Positions 1-9,880 of a stretch of 64,000 bases of DNA are shown in pieces. Each line of letters starts with the position of its first letter. Within the stretch, counting starts at the first letter, position 1. The stretch spans positions 56,831,546 to 56,895,545 of the forward strand of contig NC_092054.1 of assembly GCF_003086295.3 (NCBI RefSeq). Direction: 5' to 3'. The translations under genes were made by a program, and so were the position numbers. Origin of the DNA: Arachis hypogaea (Eukaryota > Streptophyta > Magnoliopsida > Fabales > Fabaceae). The notes beneath the pieces are model-generated. The model saw nothing but the letters and a program-made list of their open reading frames with translations, did not search any database and was not told the DNA's origin.

Positions 1-365
1 AATTGAGTGAAATAGGTGTTGAAGTGATTAAGGTACAATGGAATAGTAAAGTGTAGTATGTGGTAGTATTTTGTGATGAAATTGAGTAGGTTTTGATTTG
101 GTTTAGCTTGGCTTTGAAATTTGGAAACTAGAGAACTTTGATGATTTTGTGTAAAACCTTATTTTTAACGAACTTTAGTGAGGCATAACGTGGCCTCCAG
201 ACCCCCATTTTTTATGAAACTAAATTTTTATGAAATTTGTATCCAAGAGCTTTAAGACGTTTGAATAACGAATGAAAAATATTTTAAAACGAAAAAGTTA
301 TGCGCATTTGAAGTTTGGTGCAAAAATCTGAAGTTCTGCACCTTTAAAAATTTTCTAAGTCTGAT

Positions 366-475
366 ACAGCAAGCGTACGCGAACCTGTGCACGCGACGCG
401 AGCATTGTCCTCTGTTTGGGGTGTCTCGCATATGTTGGCACTAGCATGCGTATGCAGATAGGAGGCGTACGGGAG
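366..475. repeat. Palindrome-rich tract in remnant I
   Basis: Contains several self-complementary or near-palindromic words (GCGTACGC, GTGCAC, CATATG, GCATGCGTATGC). It occupies the same place as the tract at 47140-47358 in the second I copy, where the words differ (TGTGCACGCACA-like). Position is kept and sequence is not. Confidence 0.5.
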
Positions 476-948
476 ACCCTTATTTTTGCTGAAAACTTGT
501 TTTCTTTCAATTTCAACTGGTTCTCTAGCTTTCTACACTTTTTTAATTGTTTTTTAAGACTTCTAACTAGTAATTATACTTTGAGTCTAAAAAGAAAGAG
601 TTAGGGGACTTAAGATTAAATTTTCTGTTGGAGGGTTTAGAAGACGGAGACTTAGGTTTCTGAAGTACTGTGGATGGACTAGTTGGGTAAATTGATGGAG
701 TACTATATTGGTTACAAACTTGAGAACTTTGAAACTGACGATGGTTAAAATGAACTTGGAACTTGGATATAAATGCTTCAGATTGTTGGAAGTTGATGAA
801 CTAGGTATCAAAGAACTTGTTCTATGAATAGTGGTGAGTCCCGCTTGTCAAGGTCACGGCGCCGGCATAAGGATGGTGGTTAATTCCACTTACATTGAGA
901 TGTGAGGGCAGAGGTAGTATCCCGCTCACATAACCTTCTCAGCTACAA

Positions 949-1075
949 AAGTGTGCCAAGAACTATATTCTTGGAATGAGCATGCAAGTGCGCAAGGCAT
1001 TATATCCTCGGAATGGTAGTGTGTCAGGCACTATATCCTCGGAACAATAGTGCGTAGGGCACTATATCCCTGACG
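949..1075. repeat. Short hairpin units around an ACTATAT core
   Basis: About four imperfect units of roughly 40-45 bp. The clearest hairpin is at 956-974: CCAAGAA and TTCTTGG arms around CTATA. Later units carry GGCATTATATCC and GGCACTATATCC. A related set is at 47975-48145. Confidence 0.55.
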
Positions 1076-1523
1076 TGGTAGAAAGGCTACATCCGAAAGG
1101 ATATGTCGGGTTGGCATTTATGGACCAACAAGTGATATCACGAGCCAATAGGACAGGCATTCATCATGTGCATCTTCTATTTGTTTGGCATCCCTGAACC
1201 TTATACCTTATATATTTGGCACTGTTACCATACTGAGAACCTCCGGTTCTCATGCCATATGTTGTTGTTTTTCAGATGCAGGTCGTAACCCCACCTCGGT
1301 GAGTTGCGGGATGGTAACAGGGCGGAGTGTCTCTTGTTTTTTTGTTTTGTACTTTGGTTATTTTGATGTATACCTCTCACTTTTGTACTTTATACTTTGT
1401 TGCCTTAGAGGCTAAACTTTGAGAGACAGGTTGTATATACTGTTTCAACTAAAAAAACTTTATTATGTGTGTATTTAACTAGTCGGTCTAAACTCCGCGA
1501 GCTACGGCTAGTATTCTTTTGAC

Positions 1524-1526
<3 letters not shown>

Positions 1527-1554
<28 letters not shown>
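1527..1554. repeat. (TA)n microsatellite
   Basis: Uninterrupted TA dinucleotides, about 14 units, between the I remnant and A1. Likely length-polymorphic; no other role is visible. Confidence 0.95.
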
Positions 1555-1615
1555 CTTTGTAATCTTTTGTATTTTATCAACATGTTGTATCTTGTACCTT
1601 AATGCATTTAGTTAT

Positions 1616-3315
1616 TGATAAACTCCGATTTTGTGGTTTATCTTGTACTTAATTTGGGTGGTTTTATCAACTTTTCTCACATTTATTCAATGAATTAGCA
1701 TGATTTTGCAATTCTCCCTTGATTTGTGCTTAAATGTGAAAACATGCTTTTTAGGCCCTAAAATTGGTGATTTTAATTCACTTTAATTCCATTTGATGCC
1801 TTGATATGTTTGTTGAGTAATTTCAGGTTCATAAGGCAAGTATTGGATGGAAGAAGTGAAGAGAAAAGCATGCAAAGTGGGAGAACTCATGAAGAAATGA
1901 AGGAACCGTAAAGCTGTCAAGCCTGACCTCTTCGCACTCAAACGACCATAACGTGAGCTATAGAGATCTAAATGAGGCGGTTTCAGTTGCGTTGGAATGC
2001 TAACATCCGGGGCTTCGAAATGATATAAAATTTGCCATATGTTACTTCGCGTTCAGGGACGCGAACGCGCTATGTACGCGTGCGCGCCGATGCTGTCCGT
2101 GGCCCACTAAAGAGAAATCACCCTGAGCGATTTCTGAAGCATTTTGGGCCCAATCCAACTCATTTTTAATGATATTGAACCCAAGGATTAGAGGGAGAAT
2201 GAACCAAATAGTCATAGTTTAGTTTTCATCATGTTTTAGGAGAGAATTCTAGAGAGAGAGGCTCTCTCCTCTCTCTAGATTTAGGATAGAAATTAAGGTA
2301 GAGTTAGGTTAATCACTCTCAAATTTCTCTTTCAATTCTTGTTTTGATTTCAATTCTCTTTATATTTTAGTGTTCTATTGTCTTAAACTTCTTATTTTCT
2401 CTAGTCATTTTCTTATTTTGCTCTCTTTAATGTTGATGAACACTTGTTGGATCTTGTTTACATTTAATGAAATTTAATGTTGATGTTCTTTTAATTTATG
2501 ATTTGGATTGTTGATTTACTTTTCTTGCAATTGGTAGTTGTTAGATTTTACTATTTCTTGTCATTTATTATGCTTTCCTTTTATGCCTTCCAAGTGTTTG
2601 ATAAAATGCTTGGTTGGGCTTTAGAGTAGATTTTGAGCATTCTTGGCTTGGAAAGAGTAATTGGGCAATCTTGAGTCATGAAAACCCAACTTATGTTGGT
2701 GATCTAGAGTTGTTAGCTAATATTGTTTCTATTGACACTAATCTTTTGCTAATTTAATTAGTAAGTTGATTAGGACTTTTGGATTGAGATTAGCTAGTCT
2801 TGTTAGACTTTCTCTCATGGAAGATAATATGATACCTTCTTCCAATGTTGGAGATGACGTAATAAGATAAATTCTTGTTATTATTGTGGTATGATTGATT
2901 AATCTTGTTTGACTTTCTCCCTATTTGTTGGAGTTGACTAAATAAGATGAATTAATCATTGCATGACTAGGATAGAAAGCCTATGATCTCAACACTTGCC
3001 ATGAATGTCTCTCTTTATTAATTGCTTTCTTTAATTGCTCATTTTACTTTATTGTCATTTAATTTCTTGCCCTCTTATCAATCAAAAACCCCCCTTTGAT
3101 CTTCATAGCCAATAATTAGACACTTCATTGCAATTCCTTGTGAGACGACTCAGAGTCTAAATACTTCGGTTAATTTTTATTTGGGGTTTGTTAATTGTGA
3201 CACAACCAAATTTTTGATTGGGAGGATTGTTTGTTGGTGTAAAACTATACTTGCAACGAGAATTCATTCATTTTGTGTGAAATTCTATACCGACATGACA
3301 ATTTTCTTTAAATCA
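1616..3315 (+). repeat. A1 5' LTR, about 1.70 kb
   Basis: Begins TGATAAACTCCG and ends TTTAAATCA, three bases before the primer site. Both ends are confirmed by the A2 LTRs (37245-38950 and 43559-45257). A palindromic tract sits at 2046-2093 (arms TTCGCGT and ACGCGAA), followed by a TTGGGCCCAA-like site near 2145. No clear TATA box was found. It contains no protein-coding gene. Confidence 0.9.
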
Positions 3316-3318
3316 AAA

Positions 3319-3336
3319 TGGCGCAGTTGCCGGGGA
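3319..3336 (+). promoter_or_regulatory. Primer binding site, tRNA-Asp type (degenerate)
   Basis: TGGCGCAGTTGCCGGGGA, 18 nt, starting three bases after the LTR. It is complementary to the 3' end of plant tRNA-Asp except for one base (A where the other copies have C). It marks the start of minus-strand DNA synthesis. Confidence 0.9.
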
Positions 3337-3464
3337 GTTGCAATGGTGTTATGTTATTGGCTATTGTATATATGTGAATATGCTTCTTTGCTAGTTTTTG
3401 CTTGCTTTAGGAGTTAGTTTTTATTAGTTCTTATTAGTACTTGTTTTTATTCTCTTTTGCTATT

Positions 3465-5038
3465 ATGAATTCTCATCCTCACTTTGGCTATGAGTTTGGC
3501 TCAAATTATGTTGTAGGAAATGGGAACTACAATGAGAATGTGCATCAAGGATGGAGCAATCAAAGATGGGAGAAGCCTCAAGGGATTGATCAACCTTATT
3601 GGCAACAACCCCTCCGGTTTCTTATGGGTATAATTCTAATCCTAATGCATATCAATCTAATGGATGTGGTGACCCTTATTGTGATTGTCAACAACCACCA
3701 CCACATGCCTATGAACCACCCCTCAACATGACTTTGAACCACCTTACTCACAAGTCCCCTACCACCAAATACCCCCATATGACCCCAACCCTTATCCACC
3801 CTACCAACCACCTTATGAGCCATATGAACCATACATAGAACCACCACAATCCCAACACAATTACTCTCAAGAACCACCTTAATATACACCAACTCCATAC
3901 CCTTACCAAAATGAACCACGTTCCAACTATAATGCCTTCCCCTCAAACAATGAACCTTTCATTCCACCATCACCTCCCAATGATGCCCCCACGCATGAAT
4001 TGAGAGATCTTAAATCTCATATCTTAAGGTGACAAGAGGAGGATGAAAAGAAGTTTAAAGATCTAGGAGCCAACATGGCTATGCTAGTGGAAGCCGTTAG
4101 CAATATGGCCTCCTCCCGACTAAGCCTAAGCAACCAAGGCACTTCCATTGACGAATGTGGAGAAGCAACTAAGAAGCATAGTGAGGGAGTAATTTTTAGA
4201 GCTTCAAGGTGAAGAAGAGGAGTTGAAGAAAGAATTGCCACAAAGGGAAGAAGTTAAGACAATTGAGCCGGAAGAAGTGGTTGAAGCCTTTGAAGAGGTT
4301 GACCAAGAGATGGATTCAATCATTGAAGAATTCTTATGTATAATTGAATCCTCTCCAATTGAGTTTGACATAGAGGGTAAGGAAGAAGATACCTCACCTC
4401 TCATGCCCTTGGTAAGCAATGAAGAAGAGATTGAATTGGAAGGAAGTTACCAAGAAGAAGAGGTTGAAATTGAAGAAGCTTGTGAAAAGGTGGAAATAAT
4501 AAAAGAAGAGCACAAGGGAGTGGAACTTGCAAGACCATTGGAGACATCCCTTCCTAAGTCACCATCTAATACAACATTCAAGTGGGTAAAATTTCTATCC
4601 CTAAGCTTCACTTTCCCACTTGAATATGGGTTGATTGAAAATGATGGTCAACTTAGAGCTCTTTGTGGAGTTAAGAGTAAGAGAGAGTTGTGTAGTGGTT
4701 GGAAGCATCACTCTAAGTTCATGATGGTTGCTTGCTCAAAGTTTGATTGCAAGGTTTGGTGTGGAGCTAAATTGTATGGGTCTAGGAAGTTGTTTGGAGG
4801 CTTCTTTGAGAATTCCAAGGCTAAACCACCCAATTGGAATCATGATGATCAATTTGAAGATGGGTGTCAAAACAAAGTGTGGGATCCCGGATCGCACAAG
4901 GAGAATCAAATTTGGGAGCTCATGGTTTGTGAAGAACTCCATCAAAACTTGAAGATATTAAAATTGAAGAATGGAGCTTATTGGAGACTCAAGCATTGGT
5001 GGATGTTCAAGGATAGCTTCAAGCACAAGCCACCTTAA
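3465..5038 (+). pseudogene. ORF-N of A1 (non-autonomous element protein), broken
   Basis: This reading frame occupies the place of gag-pol in A1. I do not recognise a named family. The product starts MNSHPHFGYEF, has a Pro/Gln/Tyr/Asn-rich first third, a short region that looks like a coiled coil, a long Glu-rich acidic middle and a conserved C-terminal block containing PLEYGLIENDGQLRALCG. It is broken at least four times: an apparent one-base loss near 3608-3614, another frame change near 3722-3735, an in-frame TGA at 4030-4032, and a frame change near 4190. The first three recur at matching places in A2. F carries a homologue (25747 to 23874) without those three lesions. Cellular role is unknown; replacing gag-pol suggests a structural or RNA-binding role, which is inference. 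Confidence 0.75.
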
Positions 5039-5311
5039 GAGGAGCTCCCCATAAGTCCAACTTAAGGATAAGGACAATAAACAAAAGTTCTAGGTGGGAG
5101 ACACCCCACCATGGTAAACTCTTTTCATTTTTCTCTTTTGTAAATATTGGTAGAATAGGTTTGATTTCATGTTTTGTTTTGTTTGTTGAGTTTATTTGGT
5201 AGTATAATATGTTAAATAAGGTTTTAAGGTGTTTGGGTAGCTATTTGGAGGTTTGGAATGCTTGGTTTGGGGCAAGAACTTGGAAAAATTTTGAAAAATA
5301 GAGCACCAACC

Positions 5312-5530
5312 CACGCGTGCGCGCACCTGGCGCGTACGCGCGCCTCAAGCATTTTCGACCATCCACGCGGACGTGCCATGTACGTGGACGCATGGATGCA
5401 AAAATCTCACCCCTCCATACATTGACCCGAGAGTTATGCCTACACTGCGCCAGCACCATGCCTGAGGCACAAAACCACCTGTGCGTGCGCGCACCTGGTG
5501 CGTACGCGCACCTGGTGCGTACGCGCCCTT
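5312..5530. repeat. GC-rich palindromic array, A1 internal
   Basis: Repeated words such as GCGTGCGCGC, GGCGCGTACGCGCGCC and CACGCGGACG separated by 20-40 bp of ordinary sequence containing 'CTGAGGCACAA'. The homologous tract in A2 (40938-41347) has the same plan with different palindromes. It is not a CRISPR array: unit and spacer lengths are irregular. Confidence 0.75.
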
Positions 5531-5578
5531 CAAGCTATTCACAATATATACAATACCCAATAACATAGCACCATTCGA

Positions 5579-5596
5579 TCCCCGGCAACGGCGCCA
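5579..5596 (-). promoter_or_regulatory. Primer binding site, tRNA-Asp type (minus strand)
   Basis: Plus strand reads TCCCCGGCAACGGCGCCA, the complement of TGGCGCCGTTGCCGGGGA. It lies three bases from the LTR end at 5600. Because it looks like a tRNA-Asp 3' end it could be mistaken for a tRNA gene, but the rest of the tRNA is absent. Confidence 0.92.
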
Positions 5597-5599
5597 TTT

Positions 5600-5913
5600 T
5601 GATGATCGTAACTCTCGGCGGTTTAGAATTTATCTAATGAGGTCTCATTGTTAAGTATAGTTTCTAAACTAACCAATAGTCCTTTCATACAAAAATTTAG
5701 GTTGTCACAAGTAACAAACCCCAATGAAAATTTATCGGAGTATTTGGACTCCGGGTCGTCTCCCTAGGAACCAATGGAGTGCATGCGTATTGGCTATGAT
5801 GGGGTAAAAAGGTGGTTTTGTTTATAAGATGGCAAGGAAGTAGACTAAGTGAGTAAGTAAAGAAAGCAAAATAAAGAACTCTTGGCTAAGACTTGGGTAC
5901 TTGAGATTACCAT
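5600..5913 (-). repeat. F LTR, 3' portion (left of B)
   Basis: This is the terminal 314 bp of F's LTR on the minus strand. It is closely similar to 25904-26065, the stub of F's other LTR. The last five bases (5909-5913, ACCAT) are the target site duplicated when B inserted. Confidence 0.88.
5909..5913 (+). repeat. Target site duplication of B, left copy
   Basis: ACCAT directly before the 5' LTR, matching ACCAT at 17004-17008 directly after the 3' LTR. Five base pairs is the usual size for Ty3-gypsy integrase. Confidence 0.95.
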
Positions 5914-7454
5914 TGATGAGCGGATATTTTATACGCTTTTTGGGGATAATTTCATATAGTTTTGAGTATGTTTTAGTTAGTTTTTAGTCTATTATTATTA
6001 GTTTTTAGGAAAAATTCATATTTCTGGACTTTACTATGAGTTGTGTGCTTTTCTGTAATTTCAGGTATTTTTCTGGCTGAAATTGAAGGAGCTGAGCAAA
6101 AATCTGATTCAGGCTGAAAAAGGACTGCTGATGCTGTTGGATTCTGACCTCCCTGCACTCAAAGTGGATTTTCTGGAGCTACAGAACTCGAAATGGCATG
6201 CTTCCAATTGCGTTGGAAAGTAGACATCCAGGGATTTCCAGAAATATATAATAGTCCATACTTTGCACAAGGATAGACAACGTAAACTGGCGTTCAACGC
6301 CAGTTCTCTGCCCAATTCTGGCGTCCAGCGCCAGAAAAGGATCAAAAGCTGGAGTTGAACGCCCAAACTGGCATAAAAACTGGCGTTCAACTCCACAAAT
6401 GGCCTCTGCACGTGAATTGCTTAAGTCTCAGCCCAGCACACACCATGTGGGCCCCAGAAGTGGATCTCTGCATCATCCATCATAGTCTACTCATATTTTG
6501 TAACCCTAGGCTACTAGTTTAGTATTTAAACAACTTTTAGAGACTTATTTTTGTATCTCATGACATTTTAGATCTAAACTTTGTATTCTCTGATGGCATG
6601 AGTCTCTAAACCCCATTGTTGGGGGTGAGGAGCTCTGCTGTGTCTCGATGAATTAATGCAAGTATTTCTGTTTTCCATTCAAACAAGCTTGTTCCTATCT
6701 AAGATGTTCATTTGCGCTTAACTGTGATGAAGGTGATGATCCGTGACATTCATCACCTTCCTCAAACCATGAACGTGTGCCTGACAAACACCTCCGTTCT
6801 ATATCCGATTGAATGAGTATCTCTGAGATCTCTTAATCAGAATCTCCGTGGTATAAGCTAGAACTGATGGCGGCATTCATGAGGATCCGGAAAGTCTAAA
6901 CCTTGTCTGTGGTATTCAGAGTGGGATTCAAGGATTGAATGACTGTGACGAGCTTCAAACTCCTGAAGGCTGGGCGTTAGTGACAGACGCAAAAGGATAG
7001 TAAATCCTATTCCAACTGGATCGAGAACCAACCAGTGATTAGCCGTGCTGTGACAGAGTGCGTGAGCGTAGTTTTCACTGGAAGGATGGAAGGTAGCCAT
7101 TGACAACGGTGATCCACCAACACACAGCTTGCCATAGGAGGACGTGCGTGCGTGAATCAGAAGACAGAGAAAAGCAGAGATTCAGAAGACAAAGCATCTC
7201 CAAAACTCCAACATATTCTCCATTACTGCACAACAAGTAACCTTTAATTTATGCTCTCTTGGTTATTCGCAATTCAACTGACAAACATAATTGACTTCCT
7301 GACTAAGATTTACAAGATAACCATAGATTGCTTCAAACCAACAATCTCCGTGGGATTCGACCCTTACTCACGTAAGGTATTACTTGGACGACCCAGTGCA
7401 CTTGCTGGTTAGTGGTACGCGTTGTGAAAAGTGTGATTCACAATTTGTGCACCA
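5914..7454 (+). repeat. B 5' LTR, 1541 bp
   Basis: Starts TGATGAGCGGATA and ends GTGCACCA, six bases before the primer site. It holds a palindromic array at 6287-6394, a GTGGGCCCC word near 6449 and a possible TATA-like TATTTAAA at 6523-6530. If that is the promoter, the array lies in U3 just upstream. The small minus-strand frames across this LTR recur in the 3' LTR and are not credible genes. Confidence 0.95.
6287..6394. repeat. U3 palindrome array of B, 5' LTR
   Basis: Two perfect palindromic units, CTGGCGTTCAACGCCAG at 6287-6303 and CTGGCGTCCAGCGCCAG at 6318-6334. Each keeps the stem while the centre differs. A larger inverted repeat follows with 13-bp arms GGAGTTGAACGCC (6351-6363) and GGCGTTCAACTCC (6382-6394). 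The same motif recurs in gag and in the 3' UTR of B. Confidence 0.92.
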
Positions 7455-7460
7455 AGTTTT

Positions 7461-7478
7461 TGGCGCCGTTGCCGGGGA
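7461..7478 (+). promoter_or_regulatory. Primer binding site of B, tRNA-Asp type
   Basis: TGGCGCCGTTGCCGGGGA, six bases after the 5' LTR, an exact complement of the 3' end of plant tRNA-Asp including CCA. Confidence 0.95.
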
Positions 7479-8410
7479 TTGTTCGTGTTTGAACAACTAA
7501 CGGTTTATTTTGTTGCTTAGATTAGGAAAAATTTCTCTTTTTTTTTGGTTTAGAGTCTTTTATTATTTATCCCTTGTTAAAACACTTTAAATTTATAGCT
7601 CAGTTAGTTAGAACGTGGTGTTTATGTTCATGGTAATTGGCTATCATATTTTTAAAACCTTTTTCAAAAATAATTTTTCTATTAAATCCTGTGCCAAACT
7701 TTAAGTTTGGTGTTTTCTTGTTGATTTTTCTTAAAATTTTCGAAAATTTCCATAACTCATTTGGCTAGAGCGTTAATCTGTGTTCTTGGTAATTGGGTTA
7801 GAGTCTTTTATATTCTTTTCAAAACCTTCTTTTTCATAAATAATATTTTCTCTATTAAATTTTGTGCCAAACTTTAAGTTTGGTATTTTCCTGTTGATTT
7901 CCATTGATTTTCGAAAATTTTGGTTTGGTTTTCTAAAAATTTTAAGTTTGGTGTTCCTTCTTCATGTTCTTGTGTTCTTGTGAGTCTTCAAGGTGTTCTT
8001 GAGTTTTCCTTGTGTCTTGATCTTAAAATTTTTAAGTTTGGTGTTCCTTGGTGTTTTCTCTCCAAATTTTTCGAAAACAAGGAGCATTAGATCTAAAAAT
8101 TTTAAATCTTGTGCTATTTTATTGTTTTTCTCTCTCCTCACTAAATTCAAAAATATCTTTTCTCTCTAATTTTAAAACAAATTTTCGAAAATTATTTTTA
8201 AAAAAAAAAATTTAGATTTTTTTCAAAATTTAAAATCTTTTCCAAATCATATCTTTTTCAAAACTTCCTTACCACTTTCTCTCTCCTCATTTTTTTTCGA
8301 AAATCTTCACCTATTTTTATTTATTTTATTTTAATTTATTTTCGAAATAAATAAATAAATAAATAAATAAAAATAAAATTTTTACTTGACATCATCTCCC
8401 TTTCTCCATC
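7479..8410 (+). other. B 5' leader with duplicated tRNA-like and PPT-like segments
   Basis: No ORF of note. It contains an imperfect tandem duplication (about 7594-7750 and 7752-7925). Each half begins with a tRNA D-arm-like stretch (TAGCTCAGTTAGTTAGAAC at 7596-7614; a decayed TTGGCTAGAGCG at 7761-7772). Each half also contains the palindrome CCAAACTTTAAGTTTGG (7694-7710 and 7867-7883). The word TAAGTTTGG with GTGTT recurs near 7940 and 8033, and is the same word that precedes the 3' LTR at 15450-15463. The rest is T-rich with TTTTCGAAAA words. Confidence 0.75.
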
Positions 8411-9880
8411 ATGGATCTAAGTGGAAATGAACAGTCCAGAAGGACTCTGGGGTCATATTCTAACCCCTCTACTGCTTCATATGGGAGTAGCATCTGCATA
8501 CCCTCCATTGGAGTCAGTAGCTTTGAGTTGAATCCTCAGCTCATTATCATGGTGCAGCAAAGTTGCCAGTATTCCGGTCTTCCACAGGAAGAACCTACAG
8601 AGTTTCTGGCACAGTTTCTACAGATTGCTGACATAGTACATGATAAAGAAATAGATCAGGATGTCTACAGACTATTACTGTTTCCATTTGCTGTAAAAGA
8701 TCAAGCTAAGAGGTGGTTGAATAACCAACCTAAGGCCAGCATAAGGACATGGAAACAGCTGACAGAAAAATTCCTGAATCAATATTTCCCTCCAAAAAGG
8801 ATGACACAGCTAAGGCTGGACATCCAAGGCTTTAAACAAGGAGATAATGAATCTCTTTATGATGCCTGGGAGAGATACAGAGAGATGCTACGAAAATGCC
8901 CCTCTGAGATGTTTTCAGAGTGGGTTCAGTTAGACATCTTCTACTATGGACTTGCAGAAGGAGCTCAAATGTCTCTAGATTACTCAGCTGGTGGATCTAT
9001 CCACATGAGAAAGACAATTGAAGAGGCTCAAGAGCTCATTGATACAGTTGCCAGGAATCAGCATCTGTATCTAAGCAGTGACCCTTCCATGAAAGAAGAG
9101 GTTAAAACAGCAACTGCTGAACTCAGTCCTGTAGAACAAGCTGCTGAATTTAATCAGCAATTGGACTTCCTAACAAGGCAGTTAGCCGAATTCAAAGATA
9201 GACTACAAGAGACAAGGATGGCTAATATACGTATGGAAGAACAGTTTAAGCAAACAAAGCAGCAGCTGTCAAGGCAAATAACAGAAGAATGCCAAGCAGT
9301 TCAATTAAGAAGTGGGAAGACATTAAATATCTCACCTCAAGGCAGCAAAAAGTCAAGAAATGAGCAACCCACCAAAGATTCACTTGAGGACAGTAAGAGC
9401 CCAGGGAAAAATAATTCTGGCGCTAAAACGCCAGAAAATTGGTGGAAGGCTGGCGCTGAATGCCCAGACCATGCCCAAAACTGGCGTTCAACGCCAGAAA
9501 CAAGGCAAGACTGGCGTTCAACGCCAGAAATGGGCAAGGATCTGGCGTTGAACGCCCAAACTGGGCAAGATCTGGCGCTAAATGCCCAAAATGGGCACAA
9601 TTCTGGCGTTCAGACGCCAGGAACAGACAAGGAGTTGACGTCTAACATCACTCTAGTTTCTAACTCTGGCACTCAATTGCCAGTGAGGGATCAGACACAC
9701 ACAAATGCTGATAACAACCCCTCTAAAAAGGCTTCTTCAACCACTTTTGTAGGCAATAAACCTGCAGCAACTAAGGTTGAAGAATATAAAGCCAAGATAC
9801 CTTATCCTCAAAAACTCCGGAAAGAGGAGCAGGATAAGCAATTTGCTCGCTTTGCAGATTATCTCAGGACTCTTGAATAA
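8411..9880 (+). CDS. gag: Gag polyprotein of B, intact 489-codon frame
   Basis: Capsid/nucleocapsid precursor, expected to assemble cytoplasmic particles around element RNA. The start ATG at 8411 follows the T-rich leader. The retrotransposon gag core lies at about residues 50-200, with RLLLFPFAVKDQAKRWL and the later FLNQYFPPKR, typical of plant Ty3-gypsy Gag. A Gln/Glu-rich stretch that looks like a coiled coil follows at about 240-300. No CCHC zinc knuckle is visible, unlike C's gag. Residues about 336-404 are encoded by the in-frame palindrome array, giving WRSTPE and LALNAQ repeats. The frame ends at TAA 9878-9880, where an apparent one-base loss separates it from pol; related elements read straight through. 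Confidence 0.9.
   Translation: MDLSGNEQSRRTLGSYSNPSTASYGSSICIPSIGVSSFELNPQLIIMVQQSCQYSGLPQEEPTEFLAQFLQIADIVHDKEIDQDVYRLLLFPFAVKDQAKRWLNNQPKASIRTWKQLTEKFLNQYFPPKRMTQLRLDIQGFKQGDNESLYDAWERYREMLRKCPSEMFSEWVQLDIFYYGLAEGAQMSLDYSAGGSIHMRKTIEEAQELIDTVARNQHLYLSSDPSMKEEVKTATAELSPVEQAAEFNQQLDFLTRQLAEFKDRLQETRMANIRMEEQFKQTKQQLSRQITEECQAVQLRSGKTLNISPQGSKKSRNEQPTKDSLEDSKSPGKNNSGAKTPENWWKAGAECPDHAQNWRSTPETRQDWRSTPEMGKDLALNAQTGQDLALNAQNGHNSGVQTPGTDKELTSNITLVSNSGTQLPVRDQTHTNADNNPSKKASSTTFVGNKPAATKVEEYKAKIPYPQKLRKEEQDKQFARFADYLRTLE
9417..9620 (+). repeat. Palindrome array inside B gag coding sequence
   Basis: At least seven CTGGCG...CGCCAG-type or half units, including CTGGCGTTCAACGCCAG near 9481 and 9511. 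They stay in the gag reading frame and encode low-complexity peptide repeats. The motif is the same as in B's LTR and 3' UTR. Confidence 0.9.

Larger units (their letters stand above)
1..1615 (+). repeat. Decayed LTR-like remnant, family I (copy 1)
   Basis: No coding capacity is visible. Roughly positions 100-1130 are alignable by eye, though diverged, with 46850-48145: the same order of an A+T-rich stretch, a tract of palindromic CG/GC-rich words near 366-475, then short units around an ACTATAT core. This makes it a dispersed repeat, most likely part of a Ty3-gypsy LTR. The right side stops where A1 begins at 1616. I could not identify primer site, termini or target duplication, so the family is unassigned. 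Short reading frames here are not convincing genes. Confidence 0.55.
1616..5531 (+). mobile_element. A1: truncated non-autonomous Athila-type LTR element
   Basis: Order: 5' LTR (1616-3315), primer site (3319-3336), leader, ORF-N (3465-5038), a GC-rich palindromic array (about 5312-5530), then an abrupt switch into sequence of the opposite orientation. No gag, protease, reverse transcriptase or integrase sequence is present, so the element would depend on proteins supplied in trans. The LTR, leader and ORF-N are very similar to A2 (37245-45257), which retains both LTRs. A1 has lost its 3' part and 3' LTR at the junction near 5531. Confidence 0.85.

Noticed and set aside
5312..5530. CRISPR-like or satellite array in the GC-rich tracts
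   Set aside because: Units and spacers vary in length and sequence, and the context is a plant retroelement; these are irregular palindromes.
5577..5600. tRNA-Asp 3' end on the plus strand (also 25880-25903)
   Set aside because: Only the terminal 18-21 nt match, next to an LTR end; this is a minus-strand primer binding site, not a tRNA gene.
6109..7106. Minus-strand frames of 82-100 codons in the B LTRs
   Set aside because: They recur in both LTRs because the LTRs are duplicates, have no domain, and overlap the palindrome array.
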